Positions 1-7,441 of a stretch of 64,000 nucleotides of DNA are shown one piece after another. Source of the stretch: Lacunisphaera sp. (GTDB lineage: Bacteria; Verrucomicrobiota; Verrucomicrobiia; Opitutales; Opitutaceae); assembly GCA_009695095.1 (NCBI GenBank), contig SIBQ01000005.1:36409-100408 (forward strand), in the 5' to 3' direction. Numbering within the stretch: the stretch's first letter is position 1; each line of letters opens with the position of its first letter. The position numbers were made by a program, and so were the translations under genes. The notes under the pieces are model-generated. The model did not search any database and was not told where the DNA came from. It saw nothing but the letters and a program-made list of their open reading frames with translations.

Positions 1-338
1 GCCGCGAGGTGCAGCGGCGAGTAGCCGGCGTCATTTTTCCGCAGGAGATTCTCCGCCGTGAGCACGGCGGCCGGCACCTGGCTAAGCGCGCCGTATTTGG
101 CCGCGAGATGCAGCGGGGTGTTGCCGGACGCGTTGCCCTTGGTCAGATTCTCTGCCGTAAGCACGGCGGAAGCCAGTTGGGAGAGAGTGCCATCGCGGGC
201 GGCGGCGTGCAGGTCAGTTTGGTCCATGCCAGTAGGCATCAAAAAAGATGCGGCGGCTGAGGCAAGCAAACTAAAACCAGCCAGGCCGTGAAGAGGCAGG
301 TGATTTTGGTTTGCCTTGGATGTGGTGGTGCGCGGCAT
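1..338 (-). CDS. Ankyrin-repeat protein, N-terminal part (runs off window)
   Basis: Reading the minus strand from the ATG at 338 gives an open frame to the window edge. After about 36 residues with a weak signal-peptide-like stretch (GFSLLASAAASFL) it shows repeats of the type LHAAARDG..LSQLASAVLTAENL and TPLHLAAKYGALSQVPAAVL, which is the ankyrin pattern. ATGs at 239 and 227 are alternative starts, but the upstream start keeps the hydrophobic leader. Ankyrin repeats mediate protein-protein contacts and no specific partner can be named. The gene is cut by the window boundary, so length and any C-terminal domain are unknown. Confidence 0.7.
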   Translation of the reverse strand, partial: MPRTTTSKANQNHLPLHGLAGFSLLASAAASFLMPTGMDQTDLHAAARDGTLSQLASAVLTAENLTKGNASGNTPLHLAAKYGALSQVPAAVLTAENLLRKNDAGYSPLHLA

Positions 339-347
339 GCGCTTTGA

Positions 348-789
348 ATGACTGCCCCGGCGACCGAACCCAAGGCTACCATCAAGCCCAAACTTGGCGC
401 AGTGCTGCTCGTTGATGACGAGAAACCGCTGATCGAGCTCTCCGCCGAGGTCCTGGCGCCGTATTTTGAGACTACCCTGGCACCAACGCGCGAGGCCGGC
501 TTCTTTCTGCGCAAGAAATCCTTCAAGGTCGTCGTATGCGACCGTCTGATGGCGGGGGGCAATGGCCTGAGCTTCCTTAGTGGACGCGCGCGAGGAGTTT
601 CCCGACATGCAGCGCGTGCTCGTGACCGGCTACATGAAGCCGGAGATGCTGTTGCGCAGCGTGAACGAGGCCGCGCTTTACCGCTACCTGCTCAAGCCGG
701 TGTCGCTGGCCGAGCTGGTCAAGACCGTGATGGAAGCCGCCAAGCTGCACGACCAGACGGCCGAGGCGGCCAAAAAGTCCCCGGCTTGA
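348..789 (+). pseudogene. Response regulator receiver domain, frameshifted
   Basis: The first frame (from ATG 348) encodes the first half of a CheY-like receiver: acidic pair VLLVDDEKP, then the phospho-acceptor region VVVCDRLMAGGNGLSFL. Near 575-583 the homology moves to another frame, which continues EEFPDMQRVLVTGYMKPE (conserved Thr) and YLLKPVSLAELV (conserved Lys), ending at 789. Joined, the two frames make a single-domain receiver of about 145 residues with no output domain. It either is a decayed gene or carries a one-base sequencing or assembly error. It ends one base before the convergent rpoN stop, so the two genes share their 3' boundary. Confidence 0.7.
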
Positions 790-2247
790 TTAGTCGTAAC
801 GCCGGCGGAGGTTGCTCGGCAGTAGCCCGAGTTCCTCGCGATATTTGGCCACGGTCCGGCGCGCGATGTTGAGGCCCTTGCCCTGTAGCAGGCCGACAAT
901 CACGTGGTCGCTGAGCGGCTTGCCGGGATCCTCACCGGCGACGATGTCCGCGATCATCTCCTTTACACTGGTGTTGGCCACCGCCTCGCCGGCATCCGAC
1001 TGATAGCCGGAGGTGAAGAAATACTTCATCGCGAAGACGCCGTGCGGGGTCTTGATGTATTTGTTCGCGAGGGCACGACTGACGGTCGTCTCGTGCACGC
1101 CGATGATGTCCGCGATCTGCGTCATCGTGAGGGGTTTCAGCTTCGAGATCCCCTCCGCGAAAAACTCGCCCTGATGCTTGATGACCTCGCGGGTGATGCG
1201 CTCGATGGTCCGCTGGCGTTGCTCTATGGCGTTGATGATGAATTTGCCGGAGCGCAGCTTCTCCCGCAGGTAGTCGCTCTCGGTCTTGGACAGCTTGCCC
1301 TTGGCGATGAGCTCCTTGTAGGTGTTGCTGAGTCGCAGGCGGGGAATGTAGTCGTTATTGAGGATAATCTTCCATTCGCCGTTGTCCATCGCGACGCTCA
1401 CGTCAGCCACGACCACGCGGTTGGCGTCGTCGGCGAAACGCCGGCCCGGGGCGGGGTCGAGCGTGCCGATTTCCTCGATGGCCTCCTGGATGATCTCAGG
1501 GGCGAAGCCGGTCTTGCGGGCCAGATCGGGGATGCGGCGGCGCACCAGCAGTTCGAAGTGGTCGCGGATGATGCGGGCGGTGACAGATTTATCGCGGCCC
1601 TTCTGCGCCAGCTGGATGAGGAGGCAGTCAGAGAGATTCTCCGCCCCGATGCCGGCGGGCTCGAAGGTCTTTAGGAGCCGCGCCGCCTCCTGCACGGTCT
1701 CCAGCGGCTGGCGGCCGAGCAGGGCCAAGTCGGAAAGCGTGGCGTCGAGGTAGCCGCGGTCATCGAGGCTGCCGACGAGGAAGCGCAGGGCCTCGAGCGT
1801 TGGTGGCAGGCAGTCGGTGAGCTCGGCCTGCTGCATCAGGTATTCCTGCAGGGAGGTCTCGCTGGTCAGCGAGTCGAAGAAATGCTGGCGGCGTTCGTCA
1901 TCCTCGCTTGATTTCTGGCGTACCCCGCCGGTGTCCGACAGATGGTCGCGCCAGTCTTGGCCGATTTTTTCCAACACCATGAAATCCTTGTAAAAATCCA
2001 GCTCCTCCCGCTGGTCGTGGCTCGGCGCCGGGTCGTCGTCCCCGGTGCCAGCGGCCTTCTCGAGGCTCACGTCGTCCATCGGCAGTTCCTCGAGCGCGGG
2101 ATTGGACTGCAACTCTTCCTGGACGGCCGCCCGCAGGTCGAGCGCGGCGACCTGCAGGATTTTCAGCGACTGGCGCATCTGCGGCGCCAGAACCAGCTGC
2201 TGTGCCTGCCTCTGGCGAAAGCTCTGGCTGAAACCGGGGCCGCTCAT
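790..2247 (-). CDS. rpoN: RNA polymerase sigma-54 factor
   Basis: The 485-residue protein has every part of sigma-54. The glutamine-rich region I at the N-terminus includes QQLVLAPQMRQSLKILQ, which contacts activator ATPases. An acidic linker and the core-binding domain follow. A helix-turn-helix lies around residues 375-410 (MTQIADIIGVHETTVSRAL), and the RpoN box ARRTVAKYR sits about 20 residues from the C-terminus and reads the -24 promoter element. Length is typical. It lies 12 bp downstream of a kinase remnant on the same strand. Sigma-54 transcription needs an enhancer-binding ATPase, and none is encoded in this window. Confidence 0.97.
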   Translation of the reverse strand: MSGPGFSQSFRQRQAQQLVLAPQMRQSLKILQVAALDLRAAVQEELQSNPALEELPMDDVSLEKAAGTGDDDPAPSHDQREELDFYKDFMVLEKIGQDWRDHLSDTGGVRQKSSEDDERRQHFFDSLTSETSLQEYLMQQAELTDCLPPTLEALRFLVGSLDDRGYLDATLSDLALLGRQPLETVQEAARLLKTFEPAGIGAENLSDCLLIQLAQKGRDKSVTARIIRDHFELLVRRRIPDLARKTGFAPEIIQEAIEEIGTLDPAPGRRFADDANRVVVADVSVAMDNGEWKIILNNDYIPRLRLSNTYKELIAKGKLSKTESDYLREKLRSGKFIINAIEQRQRTIERITREVIKHQGEFFAEGISKLKPLTMTQIADIIGVHETTVSRALANKYIKTPHGVFAMKYFFTSGYQSDAGEAVANTSVKEMIADIVAGEDPGKPLSDHVIVGLLQGKGLNIARRTVAKYREELGLLPSNLRRRYD

Positions 2248-2259
2248 GCGCGCAAGGGG

Positions 2260-2631
2260 TTACTGCTGGCTTTCGAGCGTGGAGACGCGGGGCTGTGACG
2301 GGAAGGGGAACGAGGGGGTGGAGCCGGGTTTCAGGGGCGGAAACACTTCAGCGAGGTAAACCGCCAACTTTTCATTCGTCGGGCCATAGCGGTCGCTGTA
2401 CAGATAGAGCTCCAGGTCGGTCACCGGCCTGGCCTCGCCGATAAAATTCTTCTGGAATTCGGGGATGCTGGAATACTCCTCGCGAATGAGCTTGATGGCG
2501 ACGGTCTTGCGGAAGTTGCCCGAGCCCTTCTGCGCGGCCTCGTAAACCAGGCCCATGCCGCCCTCCGCGAGCTTGTTAATCAGCTCGTATTGGAGTTCGT
2601 TGAAGATGTGCTTGAGGGCGGGCGTCGACAC
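2260..2631 (-). pseudogene. Serine/threonine protein kinase remnant (internal deletion)
   Basis: Residues 1-66 are the start of a Hanks-type kinase: glycine loop [12 protein letters not shown], catalytic lysine in VAIKLI (K47), then KNFIGEA, which normally leads into helix C. At about residue 67 (near base 2430) the sequence changes abruptly to [20 protein letters not shown], which looks like a kinase C-terminal tail. The HRD, DFG and APE regions are absent. The simplest reading is an in-frame deletion of the kinase core that left a 123-codon N-to-C fusion. It cannot be an active kinase. It is immediately upstream of rpoN in the same direction. The tail assignment is inference. Confidence 0.6.
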
Positions 2632-2764
2632 AGCCTTACCAAAACCACGGGTCCCGCATGTGGCAAGAACACAGCGATGGATTTTGCACGATTCCTGCTA
2701 CAAAGTTGTTTGGCGGCGGGAAGCACCGGTTGACAGCCCGGTCAGCCCGCCTAGGTTGCACTCC

Positions 2765-3082
2765 ATGATCACCCTCACCACCCGGGCTGCCCGCCAGGTG
2801 CTAAGCATGCACACTGCGCAGGCCGATGCCGCCAAGCAGCTGCGCGTTTTCGTGGAGACCGGCGGTTGCTCGGGCATGGAATACGGTATGTCATTCGATC
2901 TGCCCAAGGCGGACGACCAGGAGTTCGAGAGCGAGGGCGTGCGGGTGCTGGTCGATCCGACCAGCCTGGCCTACCTCATGGGCACGAGCATCGACTTTGA
3001 CGACGGACTCCACGGCAAGGGCTTCGAGCTGAAGAACCCCAACGCCCAGAGCTCCTGCGGTTGCGGGAAGTCGTTCAACTGA
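2765..3082 (+). CDS. A-type iron-sulfur cluster carrier (IscA/ErpA/HesB family)
   Basis: The ATG at 2765 gives a 105-residue protein, the normal size for the family. It begins ITLTTRAARQVLSMH and carries the three conserved cysteines: one in ETGGCSGMEYG and two in the C-terminal SSCGCGKSF. These ligate an iron-sulfur cluster or iron during transfer from the assembly scaffold to apo-proteins in the cytoplasm. Longer in-frame extensions upstream lack homology. No isc or suf genes are nearby, so it is a stand-alone carrier. IscA, ErpA and SufA cannot be told apart reliably from this sequence alone. Confidence 0.92.
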   Translation: MITLTTRAARQVLSMHTAQADAAKQLRVFVETGGCSGMEYGMSFDLPKADDQEFESEGVRVLVDPTSLAYLMGTSIDFDDGLHGKGFELKNPNAQSSCGCGKSFN

Positions 3083-3127
3083 AGAATTGGCGTTGTCTGC
3101 CCGCCGGGTCTGGCCAATTGTAGCCTG

Positions 3128-3855
3128 ATGCGGACGATACCCTGAAGAGCTGCACAATCCGTGCTGTTCGGTGCGGTTTTCGCCGTCTCCGCCTGCAGTG
3201 CACGGGGGGAGCAGGCCTCGCAAGCGCCCGCCGCCGTAATTGCCCTGCGAGAAGGAGGGAAGGCAACAGGCGAGATTTGGGCCAAGGTTCTGTTTAGGCA
3301 GCAATCCCCAGGGCGCCCGGATTTGACGTCAAGGACCAGCGTGACCAGGTTTCTGGAAATGGATGGATGGGGGATCACGGCGGTTGATGCCTCGGGCATC
3401 CGGGCGCACCCCGACCGAATTGCGGGCCTGATTATTGCCATTACCGACGGGACTGCTCCGGACGCCCGGGAGATTTTTGAGGGGCGGGAGGATTTCTGGC
3501 GAAAGCTCGGAGAAAATTACGGACTGAAGCGGCTGAAGAATGGTTATGTGGTTATGATCAGCGATCCGCTGTGGCCGGAGCAGGTTGGGATCGAGCAAAT
3601 GGTGAATTTTTCTCAGTCCCAGTTCGGTGACAAGGGGGTGGAAATAGCCCGTCAGGCCTACGAGCATAAGAAACAATTTGCCGAATCATGCAAAAAACCG
3701 GGTCTTGCGATGCGAAGTCAGTCACGCTGCCCGATCTCGGTTTCGTGGGTCAGGCGGGCGTTTTGAGCACGGAAATCGAAGTCAGAATTGGCGAGAAATT
3801 CGTCAAGATTCCGTTAGATCAGGTCATCATGCACCCGGAGTTAGTGATAGATTAG
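3128..3855 (+). pseudogene. Putative lipoprotein of unknown function, doubly disrupted
   Basis: From GTG 3161 the frame encodes a hydrophobic leader ending in a lipobox-like VSAC, then about 160 soluble residues. Extending in frame upstream gives MRTIP, a TGA at 3143, then RAAQSVLFGAVFAVSAC. That would be a much better lipoprotein signal if the TGA were sense. At the run of six A (3692-3697) the plausible sequence passes to the -1 frame and continues KSVTLPDLGFVGQAGVLSTE to the TAG at 3853-3855. The gene therefore looks broken by a nonsense codon and a homopolymer frameshift. I recognise no family. A GTG start with a shorter protein ending at 3766 is the alternative. Confidence 0.4.
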
Positions 3856-3923
3856 CGACCCGGGTTAACGGCGGGGCTGCTCGACGGCAATTCGTCGTTA
3901 TTGCGCAGCCTGAGTAGGGTGGC

Positions 3924-4619
3924 CTACGCCTTCGCCACGTGCAATGCCACCAGTCCGCCGGTGAGCGGCGTGGCGGTGACCGCGACAAACCCGGCGCGGC
4001 GGATTTCCACCGCCAGCGCGCGGCGGTGGGGAAACTGCTCGATGGAGCCGCCAAGGTATTCGTAGGCGGCGCGGTCGCCGGTCACTACGCCCGCGATGAG
4101 GGGCAGGACCAGCTTGAGGTAGGTGTAGTAGAGCGGCCGCACCCAGAAATGGGGCTGGGAAAATTCCAGCACGAAGAGCGCTCCGCCGGGCCGGAGCACA
4201 CGACGAATCTCGCCGAGCGCCTTGGGCCGGTCAGCCATGTTCCGCAGGCCGAAGGCGATCGTGACCGCGTCAAACGACGTCGCGGGCAGGGGCAGCGCCA
4301 GCCCGTCGCCGGGCAAAAACTCGATCGCTGCCCAGCGGGGGCTGCCGGCGCGTTTTTTCACGGCTTCGTCCAGCATCGGTTGGCAAAAATCCATGCCCGT
4401 CAGCTTTACGCCGGGGGGGAGCCCGTCGGCCAGGGCAAAGACCACGTCGCCGCTGCCCGTGGCCAAGTCGAGCACCGCGCCCGGGTGGGCGTCGTGGACC
4501 GCCCGGACCAGTCGCTGCCGCCAGCAAAAATCCAACCCCCCGCTGAGGAGGTGGTTGGTCAGGTCATAACGCCCGGCTATACGGGCAAACATGCTGCTGA
4601 CAGCCTTTGGATCGGGCAT
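3924..4619 (-). CDS. menG: Demethylmenaquinone/2-polyprenyl-benzoquinol C-methyltransferase
   Basis: This is a class I SAM methyltransferase of 231 residues in the UbiE/MenG family. Family features are VSSMFARIAGRYDLTNHLLS at the N-terminus, the SAM loop DLATGSGDVVFALA, the segment VTIAFGLRNMADRPKALGEI, and RVLRPGGALFVLEFSQP. The late motif GGSIEQFP is also present. It methylates demethylmenaquinone, and in some bacteria also the ubiquinol precursor, in the last or a late step of quinone synthesis at the membrane surface. Menaquinone is the expected quinone in this lineage, hence the symbol, but ubiE is an equally common name. It is divergent from the HU gene. Confidence 0.93.
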   Translation of the reverse strand: MPDPKAVSSMFARIAGRYDLTNHLLSGGLDFCWRQRLVRAVHDAHPGAVLDLATGSGDVVFALADGLPPGVKLTGMDFCQPMLDEAVKKRAGSPRWAAIEFLPGDGLALPLPATSFDAVTIAFGLRNMADRPKALGEIRRVLRPGGALFVLEFSQPHFWVRPLYYTYLKLVLPLIAGVVTGDRAAYEYLGGSIEQFPHRRALAVEIRRAGFVAVTATPLTGGLVALHVAKA

Positions 4620-4651
4620 GGTTAAGCCCTAGCCTTTGTGTGGCTTTGCGG

Positions 4652-4698
4652 TTGACGCAAGCACTGGGTAGTGAATTATTTGTGCCTGTAACTACCCA
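4652..4698 (+). promoter_or_regulatory. Candidate promoter with inverted repeat upstream of the HU gene
   Basis: TTGACG at 4652-4657 is followed after 17 bp by a weak -10 (ATTATT, 4675-4680). Overlapping it is a perfect 8-bp inverted repeat, TGGGTAGT (4665-4672) and ACTACCCA (4691-4698), separated by 18 bp, which could be an operator or an mRNA stem. The HU start codon is 29 bp further on. The call is visual only. Confidence 0.35.
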
Positions 4699-4726
4699 AG
4701 CCAAAAGTTTTTAACCCACGCCTGCT

Positions 4727-5065
4727 ATGTCGACTAACCTGACCAAACGTGAAATCGTGCTGGAAATCTACGAGAAAACCGGTTTTCCGCAGAAACAAAT
4801 TCAGGACACGGTGCAAATGACTCTTGATATCGTCATGGATGCACTGGCGGCGGGCCGCAATGTCGAGTTGCGCAACTTCGGCGTTCTCGAAGTCCAGATC
4901 CGCAAGGCCCGGGTGGGCCGCAACCCGAACAAGCCCGAGACCGAGGTCGTCATTCCTGAGCGCGCCGTCGTCAAGTTCAAGTCGGGCAAGATTCTCAAAC
5001 AGAAGATCAAGCAGCTCAGTCTCGATAAATTGCGCAACAACCCGCCGCCCTCGGCCTCGGCCTGA
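4727..5065 (+). CDS. HU/IHF family DNA-binding protein
   Basis: The 112-residue protein starts NLTKREIVLEIYEKTGFPQK, the dimerisation helices of the HU/IHF fold. It carries the DNA-bending arm region VELRNFGVLEVQIRKARVGR followed by NPNKPETEVVIPERAVVKF and FKSGK. The GRNP sequence marks the minor-groove intercalating loop. It is slightly longer than E. coli HU (90 aa), with a basic, proline/serine-rich tail. It should act as a nucleoid-associated, DNA-bending dimer. It lies 24 bp upstream of hisS on the same strand and may be co-transcribed with it. Confidence 0.93.
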   Translation: MSTNLTKREIVLEIYEKTGFPQKQIQDTVQMTLDIVMDALAAGRNVELRNFGVLEVQIRKARVGRNPNKPETEVVIPERAVVKFKSGKILKQKIKQLSLDKLRNNPPPSASA

Positions 5066-5089
5066 GCGCGCGCCCAGTCGCAGCGAGGC

Positions 5090-6403
5090 ATGGCCGGTTT
5101 CCAGTCGCTTCCCGGTTTCCGGGATTTCTACCCGGAGGACTTTTCCCGCCGTCAGCATATTTTTAGCGTCTGGCGCCAGGCTGCCTCCGCCTTCGGTTTT
5201 CAGGAATACGACGCCCCGGTCCTCGAACCCCTCGAGCTCTACCAGGCCAAGTCCGGCGACGAGATCGAGGCCCAGCTCTTCAGCTTTAAGGACAAGGGTG
5301 GCCGCGAGGTTTCGCTCCGGCCGGAAATGACGCCCAGCGTGTGCCGCATGGTCGGCGCTAAAGCCGGCGCACTCAAGCGTCCGATCAAGTGGTTCAGCGT
5401 CGCGGAGTATTACCGCTACGAGCGCGCCCAGAAGGGCCGGCTCCGCGCCTTCCACCAGCTCAATGCCGATATCTTCGGCGAGCCGAGCCCAGAGGCCGAG
5501 ATTGAGCTCATCGCGCTGCTCATCCAGTGCCTTGCCGGCTTCGGGCTGACCAGGGACGATTTCTTAATCCGGCTAAGCGACCGCGACCTCTGGTTTTTCT
5601 ACCTTGAGGCACTCGGCTTCAACGAGGCGCAGGCCCGGGCCCTGCTCGTCGCGATCGACCGCCACGAGAAAATGGGTGACGACGCCTTCAAGGGTTACGC
5701 CGAGGGCCATGGCGCGCTGCCGGCGGGCTCAAAGGACAAAATCCTCGCCTTCCTTAAAATCAAGAGCCTCGACCAGCTCGAAGCCGCGCTCGCTACCTTC
5801 AAATCGGGAAAACTCGCCGCGCGGCTGGCCGACTGGCGCAAGGTGCTCGCCGGCGTCTCCGCGATGGGCCTGGCGGATTTCATCGCCGTCGATCTCGCCG
5901 TGGTTCGCGGTCTGGCATACTACACGGGTTTCGTGTTCGAGGCCTATGATCGCAGGGGCGACCTTCGCGCTCTCGCCGGCGGCGGCCGCTACAACGACCT
6001 CGTCAAGAAACTCGGCGGCCCGGACCTGCCGGCCGTGGGCTTTGCCATGGGGGATGTCACCACCGGCCTGCTGCTGGCCCAGCGCGGCCTGACCCCGAAT
6101 TTCATCAGCGCCCCCGACATCTACGCCATTCTCGGCGGCAAGGTGGAGCGGTTGGTGGCCCTGGCCGACATCCACGCGCTGCGCGCCGCGGGCTTTCGGG
6201 TTGAGTATCCGTTCAAGGACCTGGCTTTCGGCAAGCAATTTAAGGCCGCGGCCGAATCCGGGGCGAAACTCGCGCTGATCTACGGCAGCGAGGAACTCAC
6301 CAAGGGTGTGGTGAAGATCCGCGACATGGCGGGCCGGGCCCAGCGCGAGGTGCCGCGCGACCAAGTAGTGGCTCTCGTCCGCGATCTTTTGTCGGGGCAC
6401 TGA
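5090..6403 (+). CDS. hisS: Histidyl-tRNA synthetase
   Basis: This is a class II aminoacyl-tRNA synthetase of 437 residues, the usual length. Motif 2 is visible around YYRYERAQKGRLRAFHQLN, the histidine-specific motif as VRGLAYYTGFVFEAYD, and the adenylate-site region as GGRYNDL. Early residues SLPGFRDFYPED and LRPEMTPSVCRM are also typical. The C-terminal 90 residues form the anticodon-binding domain. It charges tRNA-His in the cytoplasm. It follows the HU gene closely on the same strand. Confidence 0.96.
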   Translation: MAGFQSLPGFRDFYPEDFSRRQHIFSVWRQAASAFGFQEYDAPVLEPLELYQAKSGDEIEAQLFSFKDKGGREVSLRPEMTPSVCRMVGAKAGALKRPIKWFSVAEYYRYERAQKGRLRAFHQLNADIFGEPSPEAEIELIALLIQCLAGFGLTRDDFLIRLSDRDLWFFYLEALGFNEAQARALLVAIDRHEKMGDDAFKGYAEGHGALPAGSKDKILAFLKIKSLDQLEAALATFKSGKLAARLADWRKVLAGVSAMGLADFIAVDLAVVRGLAYYTGFVFEAYDRRGDLRALAGGGRYNDLVKKLGGPDLPAVGFAMGDVTTGLLLAQRGLTPNFISAPDIYAILGGKVERLVALADIHALRAAGFRVEYPFKDLAFGKQFKAAAESGAKLALIYGSEELTKGVVKIRDMAGRAQREVPRDQVVALVRDLLSGH

Positions 6404-6415
6404 AAGCCGATCCGG

Positions 6416-6509
6416 GTCATCCTGAGCCCCGCGAAGGATCTCGTATCGGCGATTTAAAGATGGATGCAAAACCAGCCTGCCGGCTAGACTTCGCTCCACT
6501 CAGAATGAC
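6416..6509. repeat. Dispersed inverted-repeat element (GTCATCCTGAGC...AGAATGAC type)
   Basis: GTCATCCTGAG..GCGAAG at the left end pairs with CTTCGCTCCACTCAGAATGAC at the right end. The same short element type occurs between genes in many unrelated bacteria. Its right end touches the first possible ATG (6510) of the following hydrolase gene, so that gene's ribosome binding site would lie inside the repeat. Confidence 0.75.
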
Positions 6510-7307
6510 ATGCCTAAAATGCAGGAATTAGTTTTAAGCCTCTGCCGCATCGCCGTGCTGCTCCTAGTCGCCTATGTCGCCGGGGCCGTCTGGGCGCATT
6601 TCGAGGCGCCGGGCATGATTTTTCCCAGGCCGCCGGTCACCTACGAGCTGACGCCCGATTATCTCCAGCTGACCGCGCCCGACGGCGTGAAACTGGCGGC
6701 GCGTCACTGGCCAAACTCCACGGCGAAATACACGATGCTCTACTTTCACGGCAACTACGAGCAGCTCGGCAGCGTCAACGACCACCTCGCGCAGTTTGTC
6801 GCGGCCGGCTATGCCGTCTTTGCGGTGGATTACCACGGTTACGGGCGCAGCGGCGGCACGCCCTCCGAGGCCGGACTCTACGCCGATGCGGAGACTGCCT
6901 ACGACTACTTGCGTACGAAGCTCGGGGTACCCGCGGAGCGGATCGTCATCTTCGGCTACTCCCTCGGCGCGGGGCCCGGGGTGGAGCTGGCCCGGCGCCA
7001 CCCGGCGGCGGGCCTGGTGATGCAGGGAGCGTTTGTCAGCGCCTACCGCGTGCTGACGCGCATCCCGCTCTTCCCGGGCGACATTTTTGTGAACATCGCC
7101 AAGGTGCCCGAACTGAAGCTGCCGATCCTGGTCATCCACGGCACGGCGGACGAGGTCGTGCCGTTCTGGCATAGCGAGAAACTTTACTCGGCCATCCTGG
7201 CGCCGAAGTCCCGGCTCTTCGTGGCTGGTGGAACCCACGCGGGCCTGGCGGATTTCACCGGCCCGCGCTACTGGGAGGAACTGAAGAAATTCACGAATTC
7301 GCTGTAG
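6510..7307 (+). CDS. Membrane-anchored alpha/beta hydrolase (serine hydrolase)
   Basis: The 265-residue protein has one N-terminal membrane segment (about residues 8-28, LCRIAVLLLVAYVAGAVWA) followed by an alpha/beta hydrolase domain. The oxyanion region is LYFHGNYEQLG, the nucleophile elbow FGYSLGAGPG (Ser), the acid VIHGTADEVVPF (Asp) and the histidine GGTHAGL. It resembles the BEM46/ABHD13-like peptidase S9 group, whose substrates are mostly unknown. The start may be the second ATG at 6519, because 6510 abuts a repeat element. A catalytic role is well supported; the substrate is not predictable. Confidence 0.85.
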   Translation: MPKMQELVLSLCRIAVLLLVAYVAGAVWAHFEAPGMIFPRPPVTYELTPDYLQLTAPDGVKLAARHWPNSTAKYTMLYFHGNYEQLGSVNDHLAQFVAAGYAVFAVDYHGYGRSGGTPSEAGLYADAETAYDYLRTKLGVPAERIVIFGYSLGAGPGVELARRHPAAGLVMQGAFVSAYRVLTRIPLFPGDIFVNIAKVPELKLPILVIHGTADEVVPFWHSEKLYSAILAPKSRLFVAGGTHAGLADFTGPRYWEELKKFTNSL

Positions 7308-7318
7308 GGCGGGTAATG

Positions 7319-7429
7319 TCCTGATTTGTCATTGCGAGAAGTCCCGCTCTGCGGGACAACGAAGCAATCTATCTGGTTGGATCGCCACGATGCGCTGCGC
7401 GCACCTCGCGATGACATGTCAAATCAGGA
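7319..7429. repeat. Dispersed inverted-repeat element (TCATTGCGAG...CTCGCGATGA type)
   Basis: The outer arms TCCTGATTTG (7319) and TCAAATCAGGA (ending 7429) are inverted. Inside them, GTCATTGCGAG pairs with CTCGCGATGACA, and GAAGCAATCT and GGATCGCCACG lie between. This is a second, different family of short widespread intergenic elements. It sits in the gap between two converging genes and could help end transcription from both sides. Confidence 0.75.
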
Positions 7430-7441
7430 TGCCTCCAACCC

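Noticed and set aside
2889..3440. Minus-strand frames opposite the Fe-S carrier and lipoprotein gene
   Set aside because: They are antisense to better-supported plus-strand features and show no domain.
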